Below are positions 50,889-61,928 of a DNA stretch of 64,000 nucleotides, piece by piece. The notes beneath the pieces are model-generated. The model saw only the letters and a list, made by a program, of their open reading frames with translations. It had not been told where the DNA came from and searched no databases. Positions within the stretch are counted from its first letter, which is position 1. Each line of letters opens with the position of its first letter. Made by a program: the position numbers and the translations under genes. Source of the stretch: Tethya wilhelma (taxonomy: Eukaryota > Porifera > Demospongiae > Tethyida > Tethyidae); assembly GCA_964030475.1 (NCBI GenBank), contig CAXIPT010000001.1, positions 26,054,430-26,118,429 on the forward strand. The letters run 5' to 3'.

Positions 50889-51459
50889 ACTGTTTCAGAG
50901 CTACTTGTGTGTGAAATGAATCAAACAACCAGTCTAAAAGAAAGCCTAGAAAGACTTTTCTTATTCACAAAAAGTGAAAAATCATTCTTTTCCCTACAAA
51001 AATCATTACTATCATTTGCTGCCAAAATTCATTATAATTATTGCCATTTTTTTGAAATTATAACAGAGGTCACAAAGGTCAAGACATAACAATGATTGCA
51101 AATTTGATACAGCAGATGACTCAGTGCAGAACAAAATTTTAAAAATCACAAATTAATATTAGAAAATCAAAAAATAAAACTATACAAACTCAATAAATCT
51201 AAGTGCAAGGGCATGTGACACATTGTGCTAAATCACAGAAGCACATGTGGAGCATGTAGCACATATGGAGACCACATGTAAGAGAGAATGTGTACCACAT
51301 GGGCTGGGTGAATGAATATTCACAGACATACAATGGACAGCTGACAATAATGATAAACATGACACATACATAGAGAGAGAACACGACACATTCACGCACA
51401 TGAACACAACAGAGAGAGAGAGAGAGAGAAACATACAAAATAAGTTATTTCTTTTACTC
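50889..51459. other. Convergent 3' region, no gene seen
   Basis: AT-rich DNA between the ends of the ceramidase (+) and F-box (-) genes. A GA tract lies at 51412-51428. Confidence 0.5.
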
Positions 51460-53211
51460 TCAGTACATCCTAGTGCCGTCCCAGTTGGTGAGAGGCTGGA
51501 TCCCATTCCACCAATCAAAGTCTTTACCGACAGTTCCATTAGTCCCCGTGCTATGGGTCCCATTCCCATTCACCGATGTCACCTTGGCTCTCTTCTGCTG
51601 CCGGCTGTGGACCCCCACGATGGCCTGCATCTCGTGTTCCTCTCCCCGCTTCTCCTTGTTGGCAAAGAAATCGACGACAAACGCAAGTGGCCAGAAATCA
51701 AAATACTTGAACGAGCTCAACCAGCTTTGTTCGAGCGGCTCGTAAAAACAAAACCGGTTTGACCTGTGGATGTCGGGATTGTAAGATTCTCCGGCCAATT
51801 CACCACGGAACAGAATCTGTCCTGTCCTGTAAACCACCACTGCACACGTCCCGCAAGAGTCGCTGGCCAGGACAGCATACACACTCCCAACAGCTATGCA
51901 CTTGGTGTCGCTGGGGAGATGGAGATCAAAGAGATTGATGAAGCTGTCCTCCTCGTAATGGCGGACGTTCCACACATACAGACACCCTTCATGCATCAGA
52001 CCCACCAGCTGGTGGTCGACAGAGATGCAGAACGAAGGAGAACCTCGATTTCCCGGGAATTTGATCAAGCTGAGCAGTTGGTCGGAATAATTTGGCGCGA
52101 GAACTGTGATGGGTTTGGAGAGGCATGCATCAGGAAGGAGATGATGGACCACACGAGAATGGTCGTTCTGTGCCACAGGCTCCAAACGATGGATGGCCAT
52201 CTTGGAGTCGATCTGAATGAGAACACGATGGGACTTGCAGAAGCCGGCTTTATCAACCTCTGAAGATTCTGGAAGAATGATGACCTGTCCTCCACCAAAA
52301 TGGCGTTTCTTCTCCATGAGGTTCTGCACCTCTTCAAGCGGGATCGGGTACACCATTTTCCTCAGTGAGGATTTTCCTTTCATTAGTTTGATCACCTGCA
52401 GGTCCCACACTTCGAAGTCGTCCTCTGCCTCGGACATGAGCGCCAGGAGATGGCACTTGTAACAGAAGGTGATGCTATGGAAACCGGGGGACACTGGATC
52501 GTCGTCCCACTGGTCCAATTCCAGTGTCCGATCGCTGGTCTGATACCCATTCCACTTCCCATCAATCTGTTTCCACAGAACGTAATCTTCGGAAGCTGAC
52601 GCCCACTTTATGCGACTAGTGAAGGAGGCTTTGCTAAAGGAAGCGATCTGGGTTGAGAGACGGTTAGGAGGGGTCCCGAGACGCTCAATGGACACCCGGG
52701 CATTCTTACCCTGCTCCTGGTATCGCAGTGCCAGGCCGTGACCCACGTACATGTAGCTGTATCCCTCACCGGCACGACTCTTGGCTAGCAAGATAGAGCG
52801 AGGGACGATGGATTTCATGTACTGCTGGTGGTTGACAGCTGTGCGACACAGCTCGTGGAGACCTTTGTTCGTCTCTGTATTACCGGCTGCCTTCTGTCTC
52901 GCGAGGGAATAACTCAGGCCTAGTTTGCGCGCTTGATCTTCCCAGAAGGGTATCGAACTGCCGATCAGGTTGTTCCAGCTCTTGCAGACGCACAGACACC
53001 GGACAGCATCTTCCACGTCGAGGTAGGCAAGAATACGCTCGGTAATGGCGGCCGGGAGCAGCGTGATGAAATCCTTGTGGATCAGCTCCTGTACCGCATC
53101 AATGAACTCCACTTGCTGTTGGTAGGAGCACTGCTTGAACAGGGAGAGCAGAGCGGGCACCTTTGCCGTCCCTTCCAGCTGAGAGAATTCATGCTTCAGG
53201 TTGTCAGCCAT
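51460..53211 (-). CDS. F-box protein, intronless, WD-like C-terminal region
   Basis: F-box proteins present substrates to SCF ubiquitin ligases. One uninterrupted frame of 583 codons from ATG 53211, chosen over the upstream GTG because its context is strong (A at -3, G at +4). Residues about 40-90 (DFITLLPAAITERILAYLDV, RCLCVCKSWNNLI, PFWEDQARKLGL) form an F-box of the FBXW type, preceded by helices (FIDAVQELIHKDF) like the dimerisation region of FBXW1/FBXW7. The rest has short propeller-like strands (DDFEVWDLQVIKLMKG, GCLYVWNVRHYEE) without crisp GH-WD repeats, so the beta-propeller is only inferred. It is intronless amid intron-rich neighbours. Confidence 0.82.
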   Translation of the reverse strand: MADNLKHEFSQLEGTAKVPALLSLFKQCSYQQQVEFIDAVQELIHKDFITLLPAAITERILAYLDVEDAVRCLCVCKSWNNLIGSSIPFWEDQARKLGLSYSLARQKAAGNTETNKGLHELCRTAVNHQQYMKSIVPRSILLAKSRAGEGYSYMYVGHGLALRYQEQGKNARVSIERLGTPPNRLSTQIASFSKASFTSRIKWASASEDYVLWKQIDGKWNGYQTSDRTLELDQWDDDPVSPGFHSITFCYKCHLLALMSEAEDDFEVWDLQVIKLMKGKSSLRKMVYPIPLEEVQNLMEKKRHFGGGQVIILPESSEVDKAGFCKSHRVLIQIDSKMAIHRLEPVAQNDHSRVVHHLLPDACLSKPITVLAPNYSDQLLSLIKFPGNRGSPSFCISVDHQLVGLMHEGCLYVWNVRHYEEDSFINLFDLHLPSDTKCIAVGSVYAVLASDSCGTCAVVVYRTGQILFRGELAGESYNPDIHRSNRFCFYEPLEQSWLSSFKYFDFWPLAFVVDFFANKEKRGEEHEMQAIVGVHSRQQKRAKVTSVNGNGTHSTGTNGTVGKDFDWWNGIQPLTNWDGTRMY

Positions 53212-53316
53212 AGTTGATTCAGCGAGGTGCACGTTGAGTGAAGTTGAGTGAAGTTATGTTAGCCTAAATAACTTAACTCTGTCGTGTCCTAAAAATAACA
53301 GTATACGTAATCATTG
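53212..53316. promoter_or_regulatory. Very short bidirectional promoter region, F-box / phosphatase
   Basis: 105 bp between divergent start codons, with a tandem GAAGTTGAGT repeat at 53238-53258. Inferred from layout. Confidence 0.45.
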
Positions 53317-54432
53317 ATGGCTTCCGCTGCACATGTGCCAGTGAGGAAACCACTCTTTGCCGCTGGCGAGGAGGAGAAACTGAGCAAACTGCGATGTAAA
53401 TTGTTTGAAACCAGCTGGAGCACTTCAGATTTCAAGGCAATAATCAGAGATTTGGTGAGTAGCCTCTGTACGTCTCTAGAAGTCAGCCACGGACTTTGAC
53501 CTCCAATCAACTAGAGGTCAAATATGTTTATGTCACTTGTTTGTGGTGTACTATCTTATGTTTGTGGTTAATTGACCGTATCAATTAGTGCTACTAATAA
53601 CAAACTATTGTGTTCAAAAGCAAAGTTTTATCTCAAATTTATGTTAGGCACCTTCAGAAGTGTACTCTGAAAAGAATTCACATTTCCAGCTGTTTGTTGG
53701 TAACTCTGACCATGCTAGTGACTTGCTACAGCTGGAGACCCTCGGCATCAGGTACATCCTCAACATGGCCGCCGGGGAACCCATGTGCCAGCTAACGGAG
53801 GAGGTCTATGGGGAGGGGGTAAAGGTCATGAGGATTAAAGCCGGGGACATGCCAGGCTACGATCTATCGCAACATTTTAAGATAACGTTTGATTTCATCG
53901 AGGAAGCACGGAGCAGAGGGGAGAAGGTGTTGGTCCACTGTGTGGCGGGAGCTAGTCGGTCCACGAGCATCGTCATTGCTTACCTTATGCAACTGTGAGT
54001 ACTGTCAGTGTGTGTGTGTGTTATGTGAAGTTACCTGGTGTTACAGTCCATCTGGTTTGAGTAATAAGATTCACGTAATACTTTTCATATGGGGTAAAAT
54101 AGCTAATTTTTGACTGGTAAGGTGTAGAAAGCTGGAAAAGCAACCAAAAGAATGGGGAGAACAAGCACTTTCTAATGGTGCTTGAAATTTTGAAATCGGT
54201 TGGATATTTAGAAAGTTTGTTGTTTTTTCTCCTTCTTTTACCGGCATTCTCAAACCAGATGGACTTTAGTACATTGACACAGTGTTGTGTGTATTGATCA
54301 TGCAGCAATGGCTGGTCTCTGGAGAAGGCTGGCACTCACGTGCACAAAAGGAGAAAAAAGACATTCCCAAATCTAGGTTTTATGAAACAGCTAGTAGCAT
54401 TTGAACAAGAAACAAAGTCACAAAAGAAATAA
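53317..54432 (+). CDS. Dual-specificity protein phosphatase
   Basis: DUSPs remove phosphate from Tyr and Ser/Thr via a Cys thiolate. Exons: 53317-53454 (MASAAHVPVRKPLFAAGEEE...FKAIIRDL), 53649-53996 and about 54306-54432. The fold is seen in HFQLFVGNSDHASDLLQLE, LGIRYILNMAAGEP, VMRIKAGDMPGYDLSQHF, FIEEARSRGEKVLVHCVAGASRSTSIVIAYLMQ and a last exon NGWSLEKAGTHVHKRRK. The signature HCVAGASRS fits HCxxGxxRS and the general-acid Asp is in KAGDMPG. About 205 residues, typical of small atypical DUSPs. The last intron holds a 223-bp MITE. Start at ATG 53317. Confidence 0.9.
54044..54266. mobile_element. 223-bp MITE with TA duplication, copy 1
   Basis: Ends AGTCCATCTGGTTTGAG and CTCAAACCAGATGGACT are inverse copies, bordered by TA on both sides (54042-54043, 54267-54268). 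Interior shares GAACAAGCACTTTC and AAAATAGCTAA with copy 2 at 59112-59337. Tc1/mariner-type by its TA target. Confidence 0.85.
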
Positions 54433-54503
54433 AACAAATATTTTTATAATTGTAGTAATATTATTATCATAACAATACTTATTATTATTTTTATACGTTA
54501 TTG

Positions 54504-56831
54504 TTAAAACTTTTTGTCACCCTGTTCTCCTTCATGGTCAAACAGCAGTATAGACAGCTGTGTGTTAATGTACAGCTGCTCGTAGGCCACCTGCCCCTCA
54601 CTGCACTCCTCCCTGAGATACTCCTCTCCGTAAAGGTCCAGCCTACACTTCCTGTCGGAGGAGAACCGTTGTCTGAGTCCTCCATCTGTGCCTCTCACTA
54701 TCTCGTACCCCCTCTCCTTCAGTGCTCCATGCACACCCCTCATGTTCACCTCATTGGGTATGCCTTTCACGCCAGGCTGCTGGATGGCTGCTAGGAGATC
54801 GCCGACATAGATGCAAGCAACTGAGGTTGAGTTGTGCAGCCAGTGACCAGCATGTTCTGAGACTGCTCTGGAGAGGTTGCTGTGATTCAATGACTGGAGG
54901 AGCTGTGGGTTCATTTCGGTAAAGAAGATGGGGAAATAGACCTGTTGTCCCTGGAGAGGAATGCTACGACATCGCTGAAGGAATTCCTCGCTGAACTCCA
55001 GGTGGAGGTCGGCAATAAGGAGGACATCGTTTGGAGTTGTGTCTCTGATGACAAGTGATAAGCCGTGGTCTCGGTCCAGGATGCGGGGGGACTCGATCGT
55101 TTTGATCACCATTCTTGGGTACCTTGTCTCGTACGTCAATAGGAGATCTGATAAAGAACTTTTCATTGTCCCTTTCCCTTCACTAGCTCTCATGACCACC
55201 ATTATTAGATCCACACCTTGATCTTGGTTGAACACTTTTTCGTTTTTCTTCATGAAAGTCTCTAGCTCTCCAAGCTGATTGTGAGTCAAGAACACAGCTA
55301 GTTTGATCCTCTGTATCTTTGAAGACGCCAACAGGTGAACTGGATTGACCTCTGGTGGGTTGTAAGGGCGAGAGAGAGAGGCCCAGAACCGTTTGGCAGG
55401 GATAGTGAAATCATCTTCTGTTCCAGCAACTTTTGCTTCAAAATCGATGATATACCTCACTCCATCAAATGGATCAACTTTGTAGTACGCATTCATGATC
55501 TTCTTGAAAGTATACTGCACTTGTTCTCGTGTGTTCAGGTATTCTAATGCTTTCTTGCTCAACAGGTTAAGCTCGTTATTCCAGACAGATGGAAGCTTCA
55601 TGGCCGGATCACGATCTTCGTCAGACATGAGAAGGTTACGATTGATCAGTTTCCATTCAATGACATCATCCACTGAAGACATCTCCCCCCTGAGATCAGC
55701 ATGCAAATGGCTCAGCTCTGACTGTGGAAGGAGCTCTTGCATTCTGTCCAACGATAGTTTAAACTCTTGGAGTTGGTATTGAGAATCGTTCAACATTTGG
55801 CTCACCACGCGCTGGTGGAGGTTGTACATCAGCTTTGACTCCTGTATCGGAAACACTGTCAATGCTCTCTCCAGGTAGCGCTGATTCTTTGGCTCAAGAA
55901 TCGATCCTTTCTTGCTTGCATCAAACTTAAGAAACAGCTGCTGAGGTTCTCCCTCTCTGTGGCACTCCACACCAGGCAGCTGTTGTCTAATGCACTCACC
56001 CAACACAAACTCTGTCTTGATGTGGCGTTTCATGCAGGAGTCAAGTTTTGGGCACAATTCTGAGAGAGTGTTGTAGCTCAAGACGTTGCCAGGTCCAGAT
56101 AAACACAGCTGTTCCTTTTTTGCTGGTTTTCCAAGATAGCCAAGGTGATTTTGAGCTAGTTCAAACTGTTGCAGGTGAGCCTGTAACTTGTGAGTCTTCA
56201 CATAGACATCATCGAAAGAAATAAAGTACCACTTTGAGGCATTGAGCTTTTCTCTGCAGATGTGTTTCAGAGCTAATATTTCTCTCATTTGGGAAGAGTC
56301 TAGGGAAACAATATTCTTTTCGAAACTGAAACCAATTTGTTTATCATTGTCCACTGACTTTTTGTGATCTCTTTCTTTAGTGTCACGCTTCGATTGTTTG
56401 AAAGGAATGAAATAAGTGATGTCGTTTGGTGGAATATCTCCAGCCCAAGTATTGTTGAGCAGAAGTAGCCGATCTTCAATGCCTTCTCTTTCATTGTCCC
56501 TCATCAATACTGCATAGTGAAGCGTGTGTTTTATTGCTAGTTCATCTGAGAGTTTTTCAACACCATGGCGTCGTTGGTCTGGATGAAGTTCTTCCATGAA
56601 TCTCTGGAAGTCAGAGAATCTATCCACCTCTCTTTCTTCTCCTAGGCTGACATAGACGTTGGTGACTGACTGCTGGTTGTACGGTGCTCTGATCAGTGCA
56701 ACTGTAGAGATGGAGAGGCCTATAATGACGCCTGCCACGAACGGAAATAGCGCCCAGTGTTGCTTGGCAGGGTACCTCGACTCATGCTCGTGTAGTGAAC
56801 GGCTTATCTTCTCCGTCCTAGCGCTTGCCAT
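54504..56831 (-). CDS. Chondroitin synthase/polymerising-factor family protein, intronless
   Basis: This family builds the chondroitin backbone in the Golgi. One open frame of 775 codons. A short cytoplasmic N-terminus is followed by a signal-anchor helix (residues about 27-47, FPFVAGVIIGLSISTVALI), as in type II Golgi enzymes. The N-terminal GT31-like half has YFISFDDVYVKTHKL (DDV for DxD), HLGYLGKP, LCLSGPGNVLSYNTLSELCP and VLGECIRQQLPGVEC, all familiar from CHSY/CHPF. The C-terminal GT7-like half has FDGVRYIIDFEAKV, YNPPEVNPVHLLAS, IKLAVFLTHNQLGELETFM and DVLLIADLHLEFSEEF. The usual DxD of the GalNAc-transferase domain is replaced by ADLHL, so it may be a CHPF-like cofactor rather than a full polymerase. 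That part is inference. Confidence 0.8.
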   Translation of the reverse strand: MASARTEKISRSLHEHESRYPAKQHWALFPFVAGVIIGLSISTVALIRAPYNQQSVTNVYVSLGEEREVDRFSDFQRFMEELHPDQRRHGVEKLSDELAIKHTLHYAVLMRDNEREGIEDRLLLLNNTWAGDIPPNDITYFIPFKQSKRDTKERDHKKSVDNDKQIGFSFEKNIVSLDSSQMREILALKHICREKLNASKWYFISFDDVYVKTHKLQAHLQQFELAQNHLGYLGKPAKKEQLCLSGPGNVLSYNTLSELCPKLDSCMKRHIKTEFVLGECIRQQLPGVECHREGEPQQLFLKFDASKKGSILEPKNQRYLERALTVFPIQESKLMYNLHQRVVSQMLNDSQYQLQEFKLSLDRMQELLPQSELSHLHADLRGEMSSVDDVIEWKLINRNLLMSDEDRDPAMKLPSVWNNELNLLSKKALEYLNTREQVQYTFKKIMNAYYKVDPFDGVRYIIDFEAKVAGTEDDFTIPAKRFWASLSRPYNPPEVNPVHLLASSKIQRIKLAVFLTHNQLGELETFMKKNEKVFNQDQGVDLIMVVMRASEGKGTMKSSLSDLLLTYETRYPRMVIKTIESPRILDRDHGLSLVIRDTTPNDVLLIADLHLEFSEEFLQRCRSIPLQGQQVYFPIFFTEMNPQLLQSLNHSNLSRAVSEHAGHWLHNSTSVACIYVGDLLAAIQQPGVKGIPNEVNMRGVHGALKERGYEIVRGTDGGLRQRFSSDRKCRLDLYGEEYLREECSEGQVAYEQLYINTQLSILLFDHEGEQGDKKF

Positions 56832-56989
56832 CTTCTAAAACAGCCACCATCATTCACTCTAGCAACTGGACAGTGGAAATGGCATGCTGCGCATGCGCAG
56901 AAGTAAAAGACTACCGGAAGTGACATATAGAATGATTAATAATTACTAATTAACTTAAAACAAAACATAAAAGATGAGCAGCTAGGTAG

Positions 56990-57375
56990 CTACTTGTTTC
57001 GTTTGTGTGTTCTCTGTTTCTCTGCGTGTTCCACAATCTTCTCGTCAACATGGAGACCCTTTCTCTTCCTCACTCCATTCATGTACCTCCTGGCCACGTT
57101 CTCAGCGTCTGCCTTCTCCCCAAAGTGCAACAGCTCCTCCTCCGTCGAGGGGACCCAGAATGGATCGTAGGGGACCACCTGCAGGGGGAGGGGGACGAAT
57201 AGAGACAATTTAGTCAACATAATATGCCAAAATGCTTATAAAAAAGGCTAAGAGTTAATTCTTGCATATCCATAGTTAGAAAAACAACAACAAAATACAG
57301 ACATGAGTTAATTCTTGTCAATGTGCTTAAGTCAAGCCATGAACACATATATATTTTGTATGATTCTAGCACGTG

Positions 57376-57432
<57 letters not shown>

Positions 57433-58874
57433 TGCTATTCCCTCTCACCTCCCAGTGGCTGAACACAAGCTGTGGACTGGCCAAACCACTTGTCTTCTTG
57501 CGCAGCTCCTCAGCAAACCCAAAGCTCTCTGCCACTGGGATCACAGCATGAACCACAAACACGGAAGAGCCTTCCTTCATGTCCTCCGAGAGTACCCTCC
57601 CGTTCCTCTTCCCCAGCACCCCATACAGCCTCCCCAGGACCTCAGAGGTGGCCAGGATCTCACAGCTGTACATGGCCGTCATGAGCCTGGCTGGCTGAAG
57701 GAGGATGGCTCTCCTGCACCCTTCTTTCATCGCTGATATCAGCTGGCCTGAGAATGGTCCATGACGTGTGGTACCACCACCAGTAGGAGGCTGGGAGCCA
57801 GCTGGTGAAATAGTTTCAGTTTCAGTTTGAATTGTGGCATTTTCTTTCGTCTCGACTTTTCCTTCACTAGTAGCAGTTGTTTCACTAGTGCTGAGACTAG
57901 GCTTGGTTTCCATGGCAACACTCCATTCCTTCAAGATGAAGCACACCCCGTGCAGAGGTTCCTCACAGAGAGGCCCTGCCAGAGTGGCCAGCTGGAAACC
58001 ATTAACAATGCTATTGTCGTACTCTCTCAGCTGCTGCAGTGGTCTCCCCTGACCCCCACCATCGCTGGGGGACTCCAGCACACTCCACACCGACCGCCGA
58101 GGGTAGTCTTTCAGACCATTGAACAGGATGTTGGGTCCGGTGTGTCGTGGACCAAATGCCCACACACACTCACTGGCTGTCGGCCATTCAAAGCTAGAGT
58201 CGGCTGGGAGAGAGGAGAAGTGGGAGTGGAGCTGATCTTTGAGCTCTCTCAGTTGAGCCATCGTGGTTTCGTTGAGCTGTATCTCTTTGGTGGTTCTGGA
58301 GTTGAGCAGGTTGAGAGCTTTGAGAAGAGAGGTGTTTGATTCTAACAGTTTTATCACATCTTCTTGCAACGGAACTGCCTGTATCTTCAAAGTACACGCC
58401 TTGTTGGCAGTCTGGATCGTAACAACATGGGAGCTCTCTCCATTGCTGTCCTTAGAGAGAGGGTTAGTGACCAACTTCACTTCATTTTCATCCGATATCG
58501 TCTCATTCACCATGTCCACCTTCGGAGGGATGATCACCGTCTCCCTGAAGGGGACTATAGGATCAGAGACGTCCAATTCTACCCCCGGGGCATAGTCCGT
58601 CTTCAAATCATGCAGGCACTTCTTGAGATGTACCTCTCCCGCTGTGGATAAGATGTGTTCCCCCGTCTCCTGCACAGACACCTCCACAGAGGGGTCGCTT
58701 TGGTTGAGCAGCTTCATCCCTCGGAGGAGGGCAGGGATGTCGCTGGCGTGGGCTGGCTCGATGGCCACACGGAGGATCGGAGCAGCTGCGAAACTCATTG
58801 GACGAAACGCTGGGCATGAGAGTGAGCTGGAGACGGTGCCGGACTTTAAGATGTGCTCCTCTAGTCCGGCAATC
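56990..58874 (-). CDS. EFL1: Elongation factor-like GTPase 1, C-terminal part
   Basis: EFL1 with SBDS releases eIF6 from pre-60S ribosomes. The large exon runs from about 58874 ([13 protein letters not shown], then [51 protein letters not shown]) through a family-specific insert to [35 protein letters not shown] and [17 protein letters not shown], ending near 57457 (LVFSHWE). The last exon, about 57181-56990, has [20 protein letters not shown] and [16 protein letters not shown]. That is roughly residues 590 to the end; the GTPase part is on the other strand at 60911-62641. The N at 58875 sits one base before the coding text: it could be an A completing an acceptor AG, or a join. Confidence 0.92.
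57385..57431. repeat. (CA)n microsatellite in the EFL1 intron
   Basis: CA tract between the last two EFL1 exons, just past the donor of the large exon. Confidence 0.9.
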
Positions 58875-59111
58875 NACACATATATTATACAGCTGATGTA
58901 TGACATAAAGCCGATGCACTTATTAAACTATGTACTCACAAGAGACAGGATCTAACAACAAAACCCAATCTATCATTATAGCCTCAGCCAAACAAGGCTA
59001 TAGCTGCCATGCCTCACCTGACACACCCAAGAAGGCAGCCCTCACCTACAGCTGCCCACAAAGATAGCACAGCCTACTGTGGCTCTTACCAAATGTACGA
59101 TGGACTAGCTA

Positions 59112-59337
59112 AAGTCCATCTGATTTGAGAATGCTGCCGGAAGTGAAATAATGAGATTCATATAATACTTTTTTTATGGGACAAAATAGCTAACTTTTGA
59201 CTGATAAGGCTGGAAGAGCAATCAAAAAGAATAAGGAGAACAAGCACTTTCCAGTCGTACTTGAAATTTTGATATTGGGTGAATAATAAGAAAGTTATTT
59301 GATTTTTCCACCGGCATTCTCAAATCAGATAGACCTT
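59112..59337. mobile_element. MITE with TA target, copy 2
   Basis: Ends AAGTCCATCTGATTTGAGAA and TTCTCAAATCAGATAGACCT; interior GAACAAGCACTTTCC as in copy 1 at 54044-54266. The right end is slightly worn. TA precedes the left end. Confidence 0.8.
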
Positions 59338-59964
59338 TGGTCTCTGGTATTTATCTCCTCATTTCATAGACCAGATGATGGAAGGAGTGTGCCCCAGGCT
59401 AACAGGGGATCTTGTAGCTATTAATTAAGTATGAATTGACACAATGAGTGTTCCTTGGCAGCCAGTTATCAGACAGAGGAGGTACGACAGCCGTGTGGCA
59501 TGCTGAGCTGGCATTTTTAGTGCACATACTTTTTGCCCATCTAGGAACTAAAATGATCAGGTGCGGTAAAAATGCCAGCTCAGCATGACACGCGGGTGTC
59601 ATATATACCTCCTCTGGTCGTCAGGAGTGCAAATGAGGCAGGAGACATTTGCCACTGCTGGGCTAGTCCGAGTCAGTGACTGCCTCTGGCCTCAAGTGGC
59701 ATCTCCTGGTGCAGCTAACATGGTGGTTTGTTAATGAAGTTAGTGGGCCATTTGTAGCACCACACAACCATAATAGGAGACAGAGGTTAATTAATACCAA
59801 GAGTTTGCATACCACAAAAAAAATCACATCTGTACAGCCACTCTTACTCACTCAGAATGTAAACACACCAACTGCTAAATAGTGAAAATCCAACAGTACT
59901 GCTCAACACTAACTGTGTGGGCTTAGAATGCTTTAAACAAATGATGCACTTGGAAGAATTGGAT
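59338..59964. other. No gene seen apart from a foldback element
   Basis: Between a MITE and a CA-rich minisatellite. Minus ORFs here derive from the foldback at 59475-59618 and from simple sequence. Confidence 0.5.
59475..59618. mobile_element. Foldback element with 45-bp arms
   Basis: GAGGAGGTACGACAGCCGTG and ATGCTGAGCTGGCATTTTTA on the left face TAAAAATGCCAGCTCAGCAT and ATATATACCTCCTC on the right. The loop is about 50 bp. No ORF. Confidence 0.75.
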
Positions 59965-60106
59965 GCAAATACACACAAACACACACACACACACACACAC
60001 ACGCATGCACTCACACACAAACACACACATACAAACACACACACACACACGCATGCACTCACACACAAACACACACATACAAACACACACACACACACAT
60101 ACAAAC
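59965..60106. repeat. CA-rich compound minisatellite, 52-bp higher-order unit
   Basis: (CA)n followed by GCATGCACTCACACACAAAC and ACACACATACAAAC, the whole block present twice with a partial third copy. Confidence 0.85.
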
Positions 60107-60129
60107 ATCAACTGTGTAACAAGAGCACA

Positions 60130-60626
60130 CCATGTAATTCTTGATGATTTCGTTTGCCTTGGAAGAGCTGAATCCAGTCGCCTTGAGATACTTGAGGGCT
60201 TCATCCAGTTCAATGGCATCCTGACCAACCTTAGCTCTATGGATGTTCACTTCCATTCTGAATTCAGAGAGGGTCTTCATAGGACCATGGTGTGTGTGTG
60301 TGTGTCAACATAAGTTATGACACAGCCTAGCTGAAGATACTAAATTTACACTCATAGTCTCCACAGCTAGCTAGCAAGACTCCACTGTGATACAGTATTA
60401 GTCAACGCATGCACAAACTTATACATACTTTAGCTGCACAGCTACCAGCAGCTGCTCACAAGTCCACACGTGCACACACCTGTCCACAACAAAACCACTG
60501 ACACTAAGCTAGCTAGCTAGCTAGCTAGAGACACAAGATATTTTTAATATTACACTTTAATACCTCGATGTCGTCTTGCGACAGTCCCGTCAACTGAGGC
60601 TGGTCCACGGCCACGGGAGCTGTCAT
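60130..60626 (-). CDS. 5' part of a small unidentified gene
   Basis: Exon 1 (60626-60564) encodes MTAPVAVDQPQLTGLSQDDI and exon 2 (about 60283-60130) encodes TLSEFRMEVNIHRAKVGQDA followed by DEALKYLKATGFSSSKANEI. Both junctions are phase 0 with good GT (GTATTA) and AG (ATGAAG) sites, which supports a real gene. The helical second exon vaguely recalls the helical N-terminus of CRAL-TRIO proteins (ALxFLxAxxF pattern), but this is too short to decide. No further exon was found to the left before the repeats. It is divergent from the EFL1 N-terminal part. Confidence 0.55.
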
Positions 60627-60910
60627 ATCCTGTTGGCACGATGGCTATAATATTGTATTACAACATAAAAGATGGAGGAGATTTTGGGAGAACCATTTAC
60701 AAGTGAAGCCATGCAATTTATCACTATAATTGAATTACGAGGAATAGGCATTTCCTTGATCTTCTAATTATCCACCTTGCCATGTGGTCCTGTGAAATAT
60801 TGAAAAAAGAAAATTGCGTTCAAGTTGTGCAAGTGAATCAATGCCCCAGAACCGCTATTCAGCGCGGCACAGCTAGAGATAAGGACCGTTCTGGCGCTGA
60901 ACAAGTCAAG
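60627..60910. promoter_or_regulatory. Bidirectional promoter region upstream of EFL1
   Basis: 284 bp between divergent start codons. Inferred from layout; no core element is obvious. Confidence 0.4.
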
Positions 60911-61895
60911 ATGGCCGCATCTGACGTGAAGGAGAAACTACAGGCGCTTCAAAACAACCCAGCTAACATCAGAAACATCTGCATCCTTGCTCACGTGGAC
61001 CATGGTAAGATTTGAGCCATAGAGATAGATATTGTGCAGATATTGTGCAGATATGGTAGAGCTAGAAGTTAATGTGTACGGTTACATTTTATACACTAGC
61101 ATTGTCCCACACTTTATATCTAGTGTGCATGCATGGGTATTAAAATCCACTCACCTTTTGCTTGTGCACAGATCTGTATCCTTTGATAAATATATGAACT
61201 TTATTATCTGTGCTACAAACAATTTACTGCTGCTCTTTGCTGTACTGGTTGACTAGTACAATAATAATTTTATTCTTCAAAAAATTCTCCCCCAGTTATC
61301 TTCAACTAGCTACTTGTTATCACTAATATTGTTTATATGCATGCAGCATTGAGAGGTCTATAGCTCCAGCCTGGTCATGCACGCTCTTTTCATATGACTC
61401 TAAATCTTCCTAAACTGGTTCTAACCAGCCACCTACACAACCTGTATGTTTGTGTGTGTGTACACATCACACCTCTTTATGGTGCTCAGTGTGTCCTGGT
61501 GTCAGAAGCCTCATTGAATATTCACTTCCATGTATGGAGGCTACTTGCCCACACTGGGTGTTTGTGTACAGGGCAGCTGCAGTTAACACTCTGGGGGGAG
61601 GTGTGATGGAACTAGCTGGCCAAATAGAGCTTATCACAGAGAGAGGAGGCAATAGACCAGCTGGAAATTACTTCACGTGACTAAAAGCTTTTCATGTCCA
61701 GATCTTGCTATGGTCATGTGATGATGTCATAGCTATATCAGTTGCCAGTGCTTTATATGATCGTACATTGAATAGCTGGGTGTGTGTATGGGTTACATAT
61801 ACGATTGTGTTGAGTTCCTCCATATTGAATGATAGGTTCCGCCCTGTTTGCCACACACACACACACGCACACACACACGCACACACACACACATA

Positions 61896-61928
<33 letters not shown>

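Noticed and set aside
52065..53217. Plus-strand ORFs opposite the F-box gene
   Set aside because: Shadow frames of the intact minus-strand gene with its conserved F-box motif.
57827..58651. Plus-strand ORFs opposite the EFL1 C-terminal exon
   Set aside because: Shadow frames; the minus frame holds the conserved EFL1 text.
60059..60280. ORFs made of HTHTHT or VCVCVC near the microsatellites across the window
   Set aside because: Dinucleotide repeats are open in several frames and encode nothing recognisable.
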